Source of the DNA: Photobacterium sp. CCB-ST2H9
GTDB taxonomy: Bacteria > Pseudomonadota > Gammaproteobacteria > Enterobacterales > Vibrionaceae
DNA length: 64,000 nt
NCBI RefSeq assembly: GCF_023151555.2
Contig: NZ_CP100425.1
Span: forward strand, 1,984,001 to 2,048,000
Direction of reading: 5' to 3'
Shown here piece by piece: positions 10,723-20,135 of this stretch (within the stretch, counting starts at the first letter, position 1; each line of letters begins with the position of its first letter). The notes under the pieces are model-generated. The model worked only from the letters and a program-made list of their open reading frames with translations. It ran no database searches and was not told the DNA's origin. The translations under genes and the position numbers were made by a program.

Positions 10723-11249
10723 ATCCCCTCCAAAACACCTCAACCACTAATTTGACCCATTCATTTAAAATTGTTTTATTTTCATTATTGTATGAATGGT
10801 CAATAACAATTAGCCGACATGTACCACAAATATACACCATAAGAAAATAGCCAGCCTGAATCACTGGGCATATCATCAAAGTTATTTTTATGGTCCGTCT
10901 ATCCTGACAGCACAGAATAAGGCTCAGGACAGACTCATCTGTCCAGTTCAACCAGGAGTCCTTCTGATTGCATCTGTCCTGAAAACGAATTTGAAAGCAA
11001 TCAAAACTGCGCTTCATGCGAAAATACCGGGAAGACATGCCTATCCAGCCCCGCAATGCACCAGATTTCCGTATAATCGTGCCAATTTTTGCGTTTTTCT
11101 TGAGCAATCATTCGCTTCTGGCCAACATCAACGGGTTAAAAGCCAGCGAATAATCATTAAATTACTCAGATCTATGTTCTGATACTTGGAAGTAGTGCTA
11201 TACTCCCCACCCTGACATGTGACAACAATTGTTCATATAGAGAAAAACA
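10723..11249. other. divergent intergenic region, yejA / EF-G
   Basis: About 525 bases between the divergent yejA and EF-G genes. It holds the promoters of both. Apart from a probable extended -10 box for the EF-G gene no conserved RNA, repeat or open frame of coding character was recognised. Confidence 0.5.
11196..11204 (+). promoter_or_regulatory. extended -10 element of the EF-G gene
   Basis: TGCTATACT combines a TGn extension with a near-consensus -10 hexamer (TATACT), 46 bases before the start codon. The -35 region (TTCTGA at about 17 bases spacing) is poor, as is usual with extended -10 promoters. Confidence 0.4.
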
Positions 11250-13337
11250 ATGGCAGATCTATCTAAATACAGAAACATTGGTATTTTCGCGCACGTAGAT
11301 GCGGGTAAAACCACTACCACTGAGCGTATCCTGAAGCTGACCGGTAAAATTCACCGTCTGGGTGAAGTACACGATGGTGCTTCTACGATGGACTTCATGG
11401 ATCAGGAAGCTGAGCGTGGTATCACAATCCAGTCTGCTGCGACGACCTGTTTCTGGAAAGACCACCGTTTCAACGTAATCGATACTCCGGGACACGTTGA
11501 CTTCACCGTTGAAGTTTATCGTTCTCTGAAAGTTCTGGACGGTGGTGTTGGTGTATTCTGTGGTTCTGGTGGTGTTGAGCCTCAGTCTGAAACGAACTGG
11601 CGTTACGCGAACGAATCAGAAGTATCTCGTCTGATCTTCGTAAACAAACTGGACCGTATGGGTGCTGACTTCTTCCGCGTTGTTGAGCAAGTGAAGAAAG
11701 TTCTGGGCGCTAACCCTCTGGTGATGACTCTGCCAATCGGCCGTGAAGATGACTTCGTGGGTGTGGTTGACGTTCTGAACCGTCAGGCGTACGTATGGGA
11801 TGACTCAGGCCAGCCAGAAAACTACGAAATCAAAGAAATCCCAGCGGATATGGTTGATGACGTAGAAGCTTACCGTGAAGAGCTGATCGAAACTGCTGTA
11901 GAGCAAGACGACGCACTGATGGAAGCATACATGGAAGGTGAAGAGCCTTCTGTTGAAGACCTGAAGCGTTGTATCCGTAAAGGTACTCGTGACCTGGCAT
12001 TCTTCCCGACTTTCTGTGGTTCTGCATTCAAGAACAAAGGTATGCAGCTGCTGCTGGATGCTGTTGTTGATTACCTGCCAAACCCAACAGAAGTTGACCC
12101 TCAGGATCTGACTGATCCAGAAACTGGTGAGCCAACTGGTAAAGTTGCTACCGTTTCTGTTGACGAACCATTCCGTGCTCTGGCGTTTAAGATCATGGAT
12201 GACCGTTTCGGCGCCCTGACCTTCATCCGTGTTTACTCTGGTAAGCTGAAGAAGGGTGACACCATCCTGAACTCTGCGACTGGTAAAACTGAGCGTGTTG
12301 GCCGTATGGTGGAAATGCACGCTAACGACCGTAACGAGCTGGATTCTGCGCAAGCAGGTGACATCATCGCTATCGTTGGTATGAAGAACGTTCAGACTGG
12401 TCACACTCTGTGTGATCCGAAGCACGAATGTACTCTGGAACCAATGATCTTCCCAGATCCAGTAATCTCTATCGCTGTTGCTCCAAAAGACAAGAGTGCT
12501 TCTGAGAAGCTGGGTATCGCACTTGGTAAGATGATCGCAGAAGATCCATCATTCCAGGTTGAAACTGACGAAGATTCTGGCGAAACCATCCTGAAAGGTA
12601 TGGGTGAGCTGCACCTGGACATCAAAGTTGACATCCTGAAGCGTACTCACGGTGTTGAACTGACTGTTGGTGCTCCACAGGTTGCTTACCGTGAAACAAT
12701 CACTCAAGCAATCGAAGACAGCTACACGCACAAGAAGCAGTCTGGTGGTTCTGGTCAGTTCGGTAAGATCGACTACCGTATCAAACCAGGTGAGCCAAAC
12801 TCTGGCTTCAAGTTCGTTTCTACTGTTGTTGGTGGTAACGTTCCTAAAGAATTCTGGCCTGCAATCGAAAAAGGCTTCGCTGGTATGATGAATACTGGTG
12901 TTCTGGCTGGCTTCCCAGTGCTGGACGTTGAAGTTGAGCTGTTCGACGGTGGTTTCCACGCAGTTGACTCCTCTGCTGTAGCGTTCGAAATTGCTGCACG
13001 TGGCGCTTTCCGTCAGTCTATGCCTAAAGCGGGTGCACAGCTGCTGGAACCAATCATGCACGTTGACGTATTCACTCCAGAAGATCACGTTGGTGATGTT
13101 ATTGGTGACCTGAACCGTCGTCGCGGTATGATCAAAGACCAGGTTGCTGGTACAACTGGCGTTCGTATCAAGGCAGACGTACCTCTGTCTGAAATGTTCG
13201 GCTACATCGGTCACCTGCGTACAATGACTTCTGGTCGTGGTCAGTTCTCTATGGAGTTCTCTCACTACTCTGCATGTCCAGCAAACGTTGCTGACGCAGT
13301 AATCGCAGAAGTTAAAGAGCGTAACGCTAAGAAATAA
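11250..13337 (+). CDS. fusA: elongation factor G (stand-alone paralog)
   Basis: 695 residues covering all five EF-G domains. The GTPase motifs are intact: [12 protein letters not shown] (G1), GITIQSAA (switch I), DTPGH (G3) and NKLD (G4). EF-G drives tRNA-mRNA translocation and, with RRF, ribosome recycling. The gene is not next to rpsL, rpsG or tuf, so it is not the str-operon copy; Vibrionaceae commonly carry a second EF-G and this is likely it. Codon use is strongly restricted (CTG for Leu, GGT for Gly, GTT for Val, CGT for Arg) unlike its neighbours, implying high expression. A strong terminator follows. The division of labour between the two EF-Gs cannot be decided here. Confidence 0.9.
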   Translation: MADLSKYRNIGIFAHVDAGKTTTTERILKLTGKIHRLGEVHDGASTMDFMDQEAERGITIQSAATTCFWKDHRFNVIDTPGHVDFTVEVYRSLKVLDGGVGVFCGSGGVEPQSETNWRYANESEVSRLIFVNKLDRMGADFFRVVEQVKKVLGANPLVMTLPIGREDDFVGVVDVLNRQAYVWDDSGQPENYEIKEIPADMVDDVEAYREELIETAVEQDDALMEAYMEGEEPSVEDLKRCIRKGTRDLAFFPTFCGSAFKNKGMQLLLDAVVDYLPNPTEVDPQDLTDPETGEPTGKVATVSVDEPFRALAFKIMDDRFGALTFIRVYSGKLKKGDTILNSATGKTERVGRMVEMHANDRNELDSAQAGDIIAIVGMKNVQTGHTLCDPKHECTLEPMIFPDPVISIAVAPKDKSASEKLGIALGKMIAEDPSFQVETDEDSGETILKGMGELHLDIKVDILKRTHGVELTVGAPQVAYRETITQAIEDSYTHKKQSGGSGQFGKIDYRIKPGEPNSGFKFVSTVVGGNVPKEFWPAIEKGFAGMMNTGVLAGFPVLDVEVELFDGGFHAVDSSAVAFEIAARGAFRQSMPKAGAQLLEPIMHVDVFTPEDHVGDVIGDLNRRRGMIKDQVAGTTGVRIKADVPLSEMFGYIGHLRTMTSGRGQFSMEFSHYSACPANVADAVIAEVKERNAKK

Positions 13338-13362
13338 TTCATTTCTTAACGGACCAATAAAG

Positions 13363-13389
13363 AACCCCAGCTCAGGCTGGGGTTTTTTT
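13363..13389 (+). terminator. Rho-independent terminator of the EF-G gene
   Basis: AACCCCAGC, a 4-base loop and GCTGGGGTT, then a run of T residues. It lies 25 bases after the stop codon. Confidence 0.92.
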
Positions 13390-13428
13390 ATCTGTATGAA
13401 TGAAAATTAACGACAATTCAGTGAAGGA

Positions 13429-14205
13429 TTACTCGCTGCATTCACACAGAAAACGCATCAGCCCATACTGCTGTAACCAGACCAGCTGCTCAGGCTTCTT
13501 CACCAGAAAGCGGCCGCTGTAATTCATTCCATTTGCAAACAAGCCTTCAATATTATTTGCTGAACGCGGCAAAATCAGCATCCATCGCTCAGTCAGCAGA
13601 ATATTATGCGGCTTACAGACGGTCCCACCCGCTTCAATCAAAGACAAACGATGCATTCCCTGCATATAAGCTTCATACAGTTCATCCGTCGTCATGGCTT
13701 CCACCAGATACAGACAATGATGAAACGGCAGTTTTCCCCCGGCGATCACTTTCTCCAGCGGGATTTCACTGCGGACCAGCTGCATGTGACGATGTGGCTG
13801 GCTGGCACCGGCTAAGGGACCACTGTTATAAAAACCAAAGACATCCGGCTGTGTAAAACCGCCTAACCAGGCGTGCCAGTCTTCCCAGCTTAACGGCGAC
13901 TCCTGCGGTACAAAATCTTTCGAGCAAATCAGCAAATGAGGTGAGATCACCGGATACTTATTCAGCAGGCAAACATGGTGTTCTCCCGCTTCACAAACAT
14001 ACATCGACTTTTCATAGGGCAGAAACGGGTTAGCCTCTGGTTTAGACATCAGTCCCTGAAGTTTTTTACCTGCATTCTCTGTGACCACATGACCCAGATA
14101 ATCGACGCCCTGCTCCACAATCGTTTCTGCTTCCGTCGTAATGGGCATCAGACTCCCGTCTGCCAATGCCCGTTTAGCCACCTGCTCAGCGAGTTTCCAG
14201 TTCAT
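13429..14205 (-). CDS. Ap4A phosphorylase-like protein (ATP adenylyltransferase family)
   Basis: About 258 residues. The HIT-superfamily nucleotide-binding motif is visible as SQPHRHMQLV (H-x-H-x-Q), preceded by FGFYNSGPLAGA, as in APA1/APA2-type dinucleoside tetraphosphate phosphorylases. The C-terminal part with LPRSANNIEG also fits this family. The enzyme would cleave Ap4A with phosphate to ADP and ATP, controlling alarmone level. The ATG at 14205 has GGGATTCGG upstream and is preferred over an earlier in-frame start. It converges on the EF-G gene. Confidence 0.8.
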   Translation of the reverse strand: MNWKLAEQVAKRALADGSLMPITTEAETIVEQGVDYLGHVVTENAGKKLQGLMSKPEANPFLPYEKSMYVCEAGEHHVCLLNKYPVISPHLLICSKDFVPQESPLSWEDWHAWLGGFTQPDVFGFYNSGPLAGASQPHRHMQLVRSEIPLEKVIAGGKLPFHHCLYLVEAMTTDELYEAYMQGMHRLSLIEAGGTVCKPHNILLTERWMLILPRSANNIEGLFANGMNYSGRFLVKKPEQLVWLQQYGLMRFLCECSE

Positions 14206-14606
14206 ATCCGAATCCCTTGTTTTTTTACCAAGATACTCCAACTTCGCGGATGTGTCATAACACTAAGCCGACTTTTAACGAAGAGGCTTCTCAGCAGTCA
14301 AAACCTTGCCGTCAACAAAGCTACTTGCGCTGAAGAAAGCATTCCGGGGCATTGGATTGTGTGTACAAAAATATTTACGGTTTGAACATTTTTGTCCAGT
14401 TACGAAAACAGGCCCGCACCTAGCCGCTCATCAGGAAAGTCGGTAAGATTCCCGCATCTTTTTGAGGATACGTCATTCACTACTGCTTATCTGTGTCTAC
14501 AGATCACTACTCCTGCAGCTAGGTTGTTTCAGCGTTCGGTCAAACCTGATACGACTCCGACGATATCGGTCTTGTTCGGTCAAACAGATCTTTAGCATCC
14601 TCAGAA

Positions 14607-14628
14607 CAATGTCGTTCAAACGACATTG
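14607..14628. repeat. perfect palindromic hairpin
   Basis: CAATGTCGTT and AACGACATTG form a 10-bp perfect stem with a 2-base spacer. It has no T tract and lies just before the terminator at 14637, so it could be the last stem of an untranslated RNA or an operator. Confidence 0.5.
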
Positions 14629-14636
14629 CAACAGAT

Positions 14637-14670
14637 AAAAAAGGCGCTTCCTAAGGGAAGCGCCTTTTTA
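14637..14670. terminator. bidirectional Rho-independent terminator
   Basis: GGCGCTTCC, a 4-base loop and GGAAGCGCC, flanked by an A run on the left and a T run on the right, so it can work on both strands. For the minus strand it ends the aromatic amino acid permease gene. Confidence 0.9.
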
Positions 14671-14701
14671 ACATCAGATGTTCTCTGTGCTACCTGTGAC
14701 G

Positions 14702-15868
14702 TTAAATCAGCTCTGCCATCAGCAGGAAGCAACCAAACAGAAAGCTCAGCCCCATTGCCATCATGCCGCCACCAGCCTGATACACTTCAGCATTGCCATT
14801 ATCACTTGCCCTGTCACCACGCTGTCTGACTTTGATTGTCATTGCCATTGGCACGAAAACAGCGAGGAATACCAGAATAATACCAGCGTAACTCAGGACC
14901 GACAGGAACTGATTGGCTGCCAGCAAAGCACCCAGCATCGGCAGAATGAACGTAATCACATAAGTCACGGCCCGATTTTGACGAAAGGTGTCAGCATTCT
15001 GGTCAAACAGTGCCATAGCAACCCCCAGGAAGGACGTGAGCAGTGCCAGGCCGGTGAATACGGAAAGGATGAGTTGCATGCTGCCATGGCTGGTACTCAG
15101 TGCCGCAATCAGTTCAGAAACGTTTGCAAAACCAACCAGTTGCTCTGAGGTCAGATTCCCGACCGCTGCGTAGAGCCAGAACAGATAACAGAACAGCGGG
15201 ATCAAAGAACCCAGGATAACCATATTTCGCAGTTGCTTGTGTGACGCTTCAGGGTTGTAAGTCACCAGCGACGGAATCACCACCATGAAACCAAAACTGG
15301 TGAAGAGAACCGAACTGGTTTTAACCAGCGCGACTTTGTTCTCGCTCCCCACGGATGCCAGATTTTCCAGGCTGATCCCCGGAACTAGCGTCACTAAAGT
15401 AATTGCCAGCATCAGAACCATTGCTGCAAACAGGAAACGGTTCAACCGGTCAATCACCCCCGTACCCGCTGCAACGACCAGACCGGCAATCACGGTAAAG
15501 CCGACTTGTGCCTGTGTTGCTGTCAGCTCAAGCCCAAGACTGACTGTCAGCTTTTTCACCAGATCGCCGGCACCAATGATGTAAGCCATCAGCAGGCAAA
15601 CCAGCAGCGCATACAGCAGGCCATTCGTGATGACCTGGCCGCCTTTACCCAGTGTTTTTCGGGCAATGGAATTCATTCCCAGGCCGCCACCCGCTTTAAT
15701 ACTGGCTTCGAGCAGCAAAAGTGCCGCATAGGTGGTACCCACCCAAATCAGGAGCATCAGCAAAGAGCCCCAGAGCAGGCCAAATTGCGCCAGGACCATT
15801 GGAATGGCGAGCATACCGGCGCCTAATGCTGTACCGGCAATGATCAGGGAGCTACCCAGTAATTTCAT
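14702..15868 (-). CDS. aromatic amino acid permease (HAAAP family, TyrP/Mtr-like)
   Basis: 388 residues with about eleven membrane helices. The first helix reads GSSLIIAGTALGAGMLAIP, the signature of hydroxy/aromatic amino acid permeases (TyrP, TnaB, Mtr). It would import tyrosine or tryptophan with protons across the inner membrane. The frame stays open some 54 codons upstream, but those residues are hydrophilic and unlike the family, whose proteins start a few residues before the first helix; the ATG at 15868 is therefore used. Whether the preferred substrate is Tyr or Trp cannot be told. Confidence 0.88.
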   Translation of the reverse strand: MKLLGSSLIIAGTALGAGMLAIPMVLAQFGLLWGSLLMLLIWVGTTYAALLLLEASIKAGGGLGMNSIARKTLGKGGQVITNGLLYALLVCLLMAYIIGAGDLVKKLTVSLGLELTATQAQVGFTVIAGLVVAAGTGVIDRLNRFLFAAMVLMLAITLVTLVPGISLENLASVGSENKVALVKTSSVLFTSFGFMVVIPSLVTYNPEASHKQLRNMVILGSLIPLFCYLFWLYAAVGNLTSEQLVGFANVSELIAALSTSHGSMQLILSVFTGLALLTSFLGVAMALFDQNADTFRQNRAVTYVITFILPMLGALLAANQFLSVLSYAGIILVFLAVFVPMAMTIKVRQRGDRASDNGNAEVYQAGGGMMAMGLSFLFGCFLLMAELI

Positions 15869-16607
15869 ATTCACGACTTTGTCCTTTATTTTTATGGAAT
15901 GCCGATAACCCTCATCAAAGGCATTCTGAAGCTTGATTCCGCGTGTTCCCTTCGGCAACTGCCAGTGGCTGTATGTGACGCAGGCTTTCGCAAGCACAAT
16001 TTCGTCAATACACCACAGACAATGCTTCAAAAGCTTGCTGACCAGCCCTCAGGCTTCAGCATGCATGGCTTTCGGGATGATGGATGACGCGATAAATCGT
16101 TTCGTACAGTGAAAACGCAATGCTTTTACATCATGAAAATCAGTTGTGATCAAAACAGACCAAACTGGCTCAAGCGACTAAAAAACAAAGGACGAAATGC
16201 AGCTCGCAGAGAGGTAAATTGCGGCAAAAAGGATGCACAACTGCAGGTTATGGTTCTCTGACGAGAAAAAGCAGGTATAGATATCCTGTCCGGCAAGGTC
16301 GCCAGATTCAGGGATCCAGGGTGTAATATCATTAATCGTACTCCTGATACGATAGTTTTTCGGTCATTCTGATGAAAAAGCAAGCATCTATCCTGCGTTT
16401 TCATCTCTTACCAGAGAAAGGTAAGGCGTTCGGTCAGGTAGCAAGTTAATAAGGTGTAGCACAAACCACAACCTGCATTTATGAAATATTTGATTTCGAT
16501 CTTGAAAAGTCTGGGAGGAAGGTCATTTTGACCATAAATGAGAAGGGAAACAAAAGATCAACCTGGACATTTTCTGTCCAGGTTGTGTGTTTGCAACGGT
16601 GATGCGA
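15869..16607. other. long intergenic region upstream of the permease gene
   Basis: About 740 bases between the permease start and the end of the ArsR-type gene. It should carry the permease promoter and a long leader. No match to the TyrR box could be fixed with confidence, and no convincing gene was seen on either strand apart from the in-frame upstream extension of the permease. Confidence 0.4.
16560..16584 (-). terminator. hairpin after the ArsR-type repressor gene
   Basis: AACCTGGACA and TGTCCAGGTT form a perfect 10-bp stem around a TTTTC loop, 24 bases after the stop of the repressor gene. On the minus strand the following bases are not a T run, so it may work as a stabilising 3' hairpin as much as a terminator. 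Confidence 0.6.
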
Positions 16608-16907
16608 TTACTCTTTACAATAGTGTTTGTGCAGCATAGAAATAATGTCTATAACAGCCACATTATCCAGACGATAATAAATGGTCTGTGCTTCCCGACG
16701 GGTTTTCACAAACCCTGCACGGCGCAGCCAGGCCAGATGCTGTGACAAAGAGGACTGAGGTATCGGAAATCGCTCATTGAGCTGAGAAACAGACAGTTCC
16801 TCTTCCTGTAATACACACAGAATCATTAATCTATGCTGATTTCCCATAGCCTTCAGCAGCTCTACGGCCTGCTCTACGTTCGCCTCCATCTTGGAATAAT
16901 CTTGCAT
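16608..16907 (-). CDS. ArsR-family persulfide-sensing repressor (BigR/SqrR/YgaV type)
   Basis: 99 residues forming one winged helix-turn-helix domain (recognition region IPQSSLSQHLAWLRRAGFV). Only two cysteines occur, Cys31 in LMILCVLQEEE and Cys97 in HYCKE. Their places match the redox cysteine pair of BigR, SqrR and YgaV, which form a tetrasulfide link with reactive sulfur species and then leave DNA. No metal-binding ELCVCD motif is present, so a metal sensor is unlikely. It is the last gene of the minus-strand operon with the persulfide dioxygenase and two YeeE/YedE proteins, and most likely represses both arms of the locus. Confidence 0.88.
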   Translation of the reverse strand: MQDYSKMEANVEQAVELLKAMGNQHRLMILCVLQEEELSVSQLNERFPIPQSSLSQHLAWLRRAGFVKTRREAQTIYYRLDNVAVIDIISMLHKHYCKE

Positions 16908-16941
16908 TCGCGCCCTCGTATTTACTTCATGTTATTTTTAA

Positions 16942-17361
16942 CTATTTTAAGAGACGGTCGATAGTGCCAGAAAACTGCATTCCCGCCAACATTGCAACAA
17001 CAAAGCCGAAGATTTTTATATTGCCACTCAGTAAATTAGCCACAGCAGGTCCCGGGCAAATGCCCACAAGCCCCCACCCCAAACCAAAAAGTACTGCACC
17101 AATAACCAGAGGTTTATCGATCACTTTATTGGCAGGAATAAAAAACTCGCCGCCAAAAACTGGCGTGGAACGTGTTTTCACCAAAAACTGATAACCCAGG
17201 CCGAACACCACTAATGCGCCGCCCATGACGAGAATTAAACTGGGATCCCACTGTCCGGTTATATCCAAAAAGTTCAGCACTTTATCCGGATTAACCATCT
17301 GTGAAACCGTCAGACCTGCTCCAAACAGCAGACCTGCAATTAAGGCGATGAAAAGTTGCAT
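16942..17361 (-). CDS. YeeE/YedE family half-transporter (PmpA-like, DUF6691 type)
   Basis: 139 residues with four hydrophobic helices. It holds LFGLGWGLVGICPGPAVANL, the conserved cysteine motif (GxCPGP) of the YeeE/YedE sulfur transporters. The full-length relative TsuA moves thiosulfate; split pairs like this one occur beside persulfide dioxygenase genes and are thought to move sulfur compounds. It lies 4 bases after its partner and just before the repressor gene. Inner membrane. Confidence 0.85.
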   Translation of the reverse strand: MQLFIALIAGLLFGAGLTVSQMVNPDKVLNFLDITGQWDPSLILVMGGALVVFGLGYQFLVKTRSTPVFGGEFFIPANKVIDKPLVIGAVLFGLGWGLVGICPGPAVANLLSGNIKIFGFVVAMLAGMQFSGTIDRLLK

Positions 17362-17365
17362 AACA

Positions 17366-17788
17366 TTAAACTCCGATCAGGTGACGAACCACAAAAACCA
17401 CAACAATCGCCACGGCCATAAAGGTGAGAGTTGCCACAACAGACCGGGGCGACAACCGGCCGATCCCACAGATGCCATGGCCACTGGTACATCCCGAGCC
17501 AATTCGGGTGCCTGCGCCGACGAGCAATCCTCCGATGAGAATTACAGACCAGCTAGCATCAATATGTTCCGGCAACACCAGTCCAAAAGGCGCAGCCAGA
17601 AGCGGGCCAAGAATCAGGCCAAGAATAAACATCCAGCGCCATTTCGCATTCGGATCACTGACCTGCATTGCGCCACTGACAATCCCGGATATCCCGGCAA
17701 TACGGCCGTTCAGTAACAGCAGCATCAAAGCTGAACCTCCCAGCACAAAACCGCCAATCAGCGCACTCCAGGGCGTAAATTCCGTCAT
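17366..17788 (-). CDS. YeeE/YedE family half-transporter (PmpB-like)
   Basis: 140 residues, four hydrophobic helices, with GTRIGSGCTSGHGICGIGRLS, the first-half signature of YeeE/YedE proteins carrying two conserved cysteines. Together with the next gene it rebuilds one complete transporter. It sits between the persulfide dioxygenase gene and the second half-transporter gene in a tight operon. Confidence 0.85.
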   Translation of the reverse strand: MTEFTPWSALIGGFVLGGSALMLLLLNGRIAGISGIVSGAMQVSDPNAKWRWMFILGLILGPLLAAPFGLVLPEHIDASWSVILIGGLLVGAGTRIGSGCTSGHGICGIGRLSPRSVVATLTFMAVAIVVVFVVRHLIGV

Positions 17789-17835
17789 AATTTCCTCTCT
17801 GTCTCTTTCATTCGATGATCAATACACATCAGCTG

Positions 17836-18711
17836 CTATTTCAGCGAAGTACTGACTGACAATGGAATTTTGATATAGGCTTGCTCGTTACTTTCAGCCG
17901 CCGGCATCTGGCCCCCGCGGATATTGACCTGAACCGAGGGATACAGAAGCCGGGGAACATCCAGTGTCTTGTCCCTGTTTTCACGAACAGCAATAAACGC
18001 CGCTTTTTCTGTTCCGTCATGGATATGTATATTGGTACGGAAACTCTCAGCGACCGTCGTCTCGTACGCCAATTCGCGGCCACCCGGCTGATAGTCATGA
18101 CACATCCAAAGCCGAGTCTCAGGCGGCAGCTGATGCAGACGGTTCACACTGTCGTACAGCACACCGGCATCACCACCGGGAAAATCACAGCGCGCGGTGC
18201 CGCTGTCGGGCATGAATAAGGTATCCCCGACAAACGCATTGCCTTCAATCAGATAAGTCACGCTGTCATTGGTATGCCCGGGGGTCATCAGTACCTGCCC
18301 CTGAAGTGCACCAATCTGAAACGATTCATTGTCTTGAAATAAATGATCGAACACGTCGCCATTTGCTGCTAACTCAGCATCATCTACATTGAAAATCAGT
18401 TTAAAGGTCTTTTGTACTTTGGTAATGCCTTCCCCGACACCAATCTTGCTGTTCAGCTGCCGGCGTAAGTAATACGCAGCCGATAAATGATCAGCATGAG
18501 CGTGTGTTTCCAGAATCCAGTCCACCGTCAGATCATTGTCTCGAACAAAAGCAATCTGCTCGTCTGCAAACGCAGTCCAGAGCTTGCCAGAGTTCTCTGC
18601 AAAATCGAGCACGCTATCAATGATTGCTGCATGCCCGCCTTGCCTGTCATAAACAACGTAGCTGATGGTGCTTGTACTCTCGTGATAAAAGGCTTTGATT
18701 AACGCATTCAT
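17836..18711 (-). CDS. persulfide dioxygenase (ETHE1/Blh-type metallo-beta-lactamase fold)
   Basis: 291 residues. The metal-binding motif is HAHADH (residues 70-75), followed by a later GHTNDSV histidine and the GDTLFMPDSGTARCDFPGGD block typical of ETHE1-like persulfide dioxygenases rather than glyoxalase II. It would oxidise glutathione persulfide to sulfite and glutathione using one iron. Sulfite then needs export, which fits the TauE gene transcribed divergently next to it. First gene of the minus-strand operon. Confidence 0.9.
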   Translation of the reverse strand: MNALIKAFYHESTSTISYVVYDRQGGHAAIIDSVLDFAENSGKLWTAFADEQIAFVRDNDLTVDWILETHAHADHLSAAYYLRRQLNSKIGVGEGITKVQKTFKLIFNVDDAELAANGDVFDHLFQDNESFQIGALQGQVLMTPGHTNDSVTYLIEGNAFVGDTLFMPDSGTARCDFPGGDAGVLYDSVNRLHQLPPETRLWMCHDYQPGGRELAYETTVAESFRTNIHIHDGTEKAAFIAVRENRDKTLDVPRLLYPSVQVNIRGGQMPAAESNEQAYIKIPLSVSTSLK

Positions 18712-18742
18712 GGTAAATCTCCCTTTGCATTCTTTTCTTTAT

Positions 18743-18765
18743 ATCGTATATTACACATGTACGAT
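18743..18765. promoter_or_regulatory. candidate operator for the ArsR-type repressor
   Basis: ATCGTATA, a 7-base spacer and TGTACGAT form an inverted repeat with 7 of 8 positions matching. It lies between the divergent persulfide dioxygenase and TauE genes, where one repressor could control both arms. The assignment rests on symmetry and position only. Confidence 0.55.
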
Positions 18766-18792
18766 TCAATAAGGCAAGTTTTTGAGGTAACC

Positions 18793-19569
18793 ATGATCAC
18801 CATTTTGTTTGGTTCAGTTGCCATCGGATTAAGTTTAGGTGTCCTGGGCTCCGGCGGTTCAATTCTTACAGTGCCTGTGCTGGCCTATGGTTTAGGGCAG
18901 ACAGAGAAACAGGCCATCGCCAGTGCCCTGCTGATTGTCGGCCTGATCAGCTCTGTGTCTTCTTTCTCCGGCATCAGACAGCGTCTGGTTCACTGGCCGC
19001 TGGTCTGGCTGTTTGGTTTACCCGGGATGGCCGGGACTTACCTTGGCGCCTGGTTCGCCAGCTATACCTCCGGCATCATTCAGATGACGGTCTTTGCAAC
19101 GATCATGCTGGCAGCCGCCTGGCGCATGTTCAGACCGGCCAAAACCGAACCTGAAACACGACCTGAGCGCTCATACTGGCTGACCGGTTTTCAGGGGTTA
19201 CTCGTGGGTGTTCTGACGGGCTTTGTCGGTGTCGGAGGCGGCTTTCTGATTGTTCCCGCCCTGGTTTTACTGAGCGGCCTGACGATGCGGACAGCGGTTG
19301 CCACCAGCCTGGTGATCATTGTGATGAATTCTTTCGTCGGATTCCTGAAATATCAGCAAGTGCTGGCTGAAAGCCATACTGAACTGAACTGGCAGATCAT
19401 CGCCATCATGGCAGCTATCGGTATTGCCGGCAGCCTTACAGGTCAGCGCCTGTCCGGCCGGTTACCCCAGCAGAAAATCAAAAGTGCTTTTTCTGTGTTC
19501 CTGATTCTGATGGCAGGTTTCATTTTGTACCAATCCCTGCCCGCTTTATTCCCTGCTTCCACGCTCTGA
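18793..19569 (+). CDS. sulfite exporter TauE/SafE family protein
   Basis: 258 residues, eight hydrophobic helices in two repeats, with the glycine-rich loops [15 protein letters not shown] and [20 protein letters not shown] that mark TauE/SafE proteins. It would export sulfite or related sulfur anions from the cytoplasm. The ATG at 18793 has GAGGT upstream and begins directly in the first helix, so it is preferred over a start 36 bases earlier. Next to persulfide dioxygenase, export of its sulfite product is the natural role. Confidence 0.88.
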   Translation: MITILFGSVAIGLSLGVLGSGGSILTVPVLAYGLGQTEKQAIASALLIVGLISSVSSFSGIRQRLVHWPLVWLFGLPGMAGTYLGAWFASYTSGIIQMTVFATIMLAAAWRMFRPAKTEPETRPERSYWLTGFQGLLVGVLTGFVGVGGGFLIVPALVLLSGLTMRTAVATSLVIIVMNSFVGFLKYQQVLAESHTELNWQIIAIMAAIGIAGSLTGQRLSGRLPQQKIKSAFSVFLILMAGFILYQSLPALFPASTL

Positions 19570-19587
19570 TTGAAAAGGAGTCAGACT

Positions 19588-19998
19588 ATGCTTGTGAACG
19601 GACGTAAGCTTGCTGAGCAAGCCAAAGAAAGTATCCGTGAAATCAGCTGCCATGAACTTGCGGTATTAATGGACAACGACATCATTTTGATTGATGTGAG
19701 AGAACATCATGAGACAGAGAGCGGTATACTGCCGGGTGCAGTCCATATGTCACGGGGGGTACTGGAAATGCAGCTGGAGAATCACCCGTCTGTCGCACAT
19801 CACCCGGAGCCGTTACAAGTGATGTCTCAGCAACCGGTGTACCTGTACTGCCGGTCCGGCGCACGTTCAGCGCTTGCTGCAGAATCGTTACGCCGGATGG
19901 GGTTTGCACATGTTTATTCTCTGGCGGGCGGTATCCTGGCCTGGCAGGAAGCGGGCCTCCCTGTGATCAGTCTTTCGCAGCGTCATGCCGGACAATGA
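19588..19998 (+). CDS. single-domain rhodanese-like sulfurtransferase
   Basis: 136 residues with one rhodanese domain. The start at 19588 has AAGGAG at ideal spacing. The domain begins with ILIDVREHHETESGILPGAVH and carries the active-site loop YCRSGARSALA, whose cysteine accepts a persulfide. The loop of six residues after Cys is the normal sulfur-transferase type. It follows the TauE gene by 18 bases and precedes the CoA-disulfide reductase, so it probably moves sulfane sulfur within this pathway. Confidence 0.9.
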   Translation: MLVNGRKLAEQAKESIREISCHELAVLMDNDIILIDVREHHETESGILPGAVHMSRGVLEMQLENHPSVAHHPEPLQVMSQQPVYLYCRSGARSALAAESLRRMGFAHVYSLAGGILAWQEAGLPVISLSQRHAGQ

Positions 19999-20135
19999 CA
20001 TTCAGGGGCATTCATTTATCAGCCCCGATGGCAACTTACAGCCTCCAGTCAGCGTGACGGCCATCTGGGTGTGGGCGTTCCAGAGACAGTTTTTTAAAGT
20101 TTAAGCATTCAAGAAAATTAAATGGTGGAATTTTA

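Larger units (their letters stand above)
14206..14701. other. intergenic region with short direct repeats and hairpins
   Basis: About 500 bases without a credible gene. The dodecamer GTTCGGTCAAAC occurs twice, near 14535 and 14575, about 40 bases apart. A perfect palindrome and a strong terminator follow. Upstream of the repeats the sequence has neither coding character nor a recognised RNA family. A small plus-strand RNA ending at the terminator is possible but unproven. Confidence 0.45.

Noticed and set aside
12549..13265. Long minus-strand open frame (238 codons) inside the EF-G gene
   Set aside because: It is the antisense shadow of a gene with strong codon bias, which removes stops from this frame. 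The translation has no family features.
15869..16030. In-frame 54-codon extension of the aromatic amino acid permease
   Set aside because: The residues are hydrophilic and precede the first membrane helix, where the family has only a few residues. Treated as leader.
16150..16404. 84-codon minus-strand open frame in the long intergenic region
   Set aside because: No ribosome site, no recognisable pattern, and composition like non-coding DNA.
16908..16941. Second operator directly before the ArsR-type gene
   Set aside because: No inverted repeat like the one at 18743 is present; the gene is the last of its operon and needs none.
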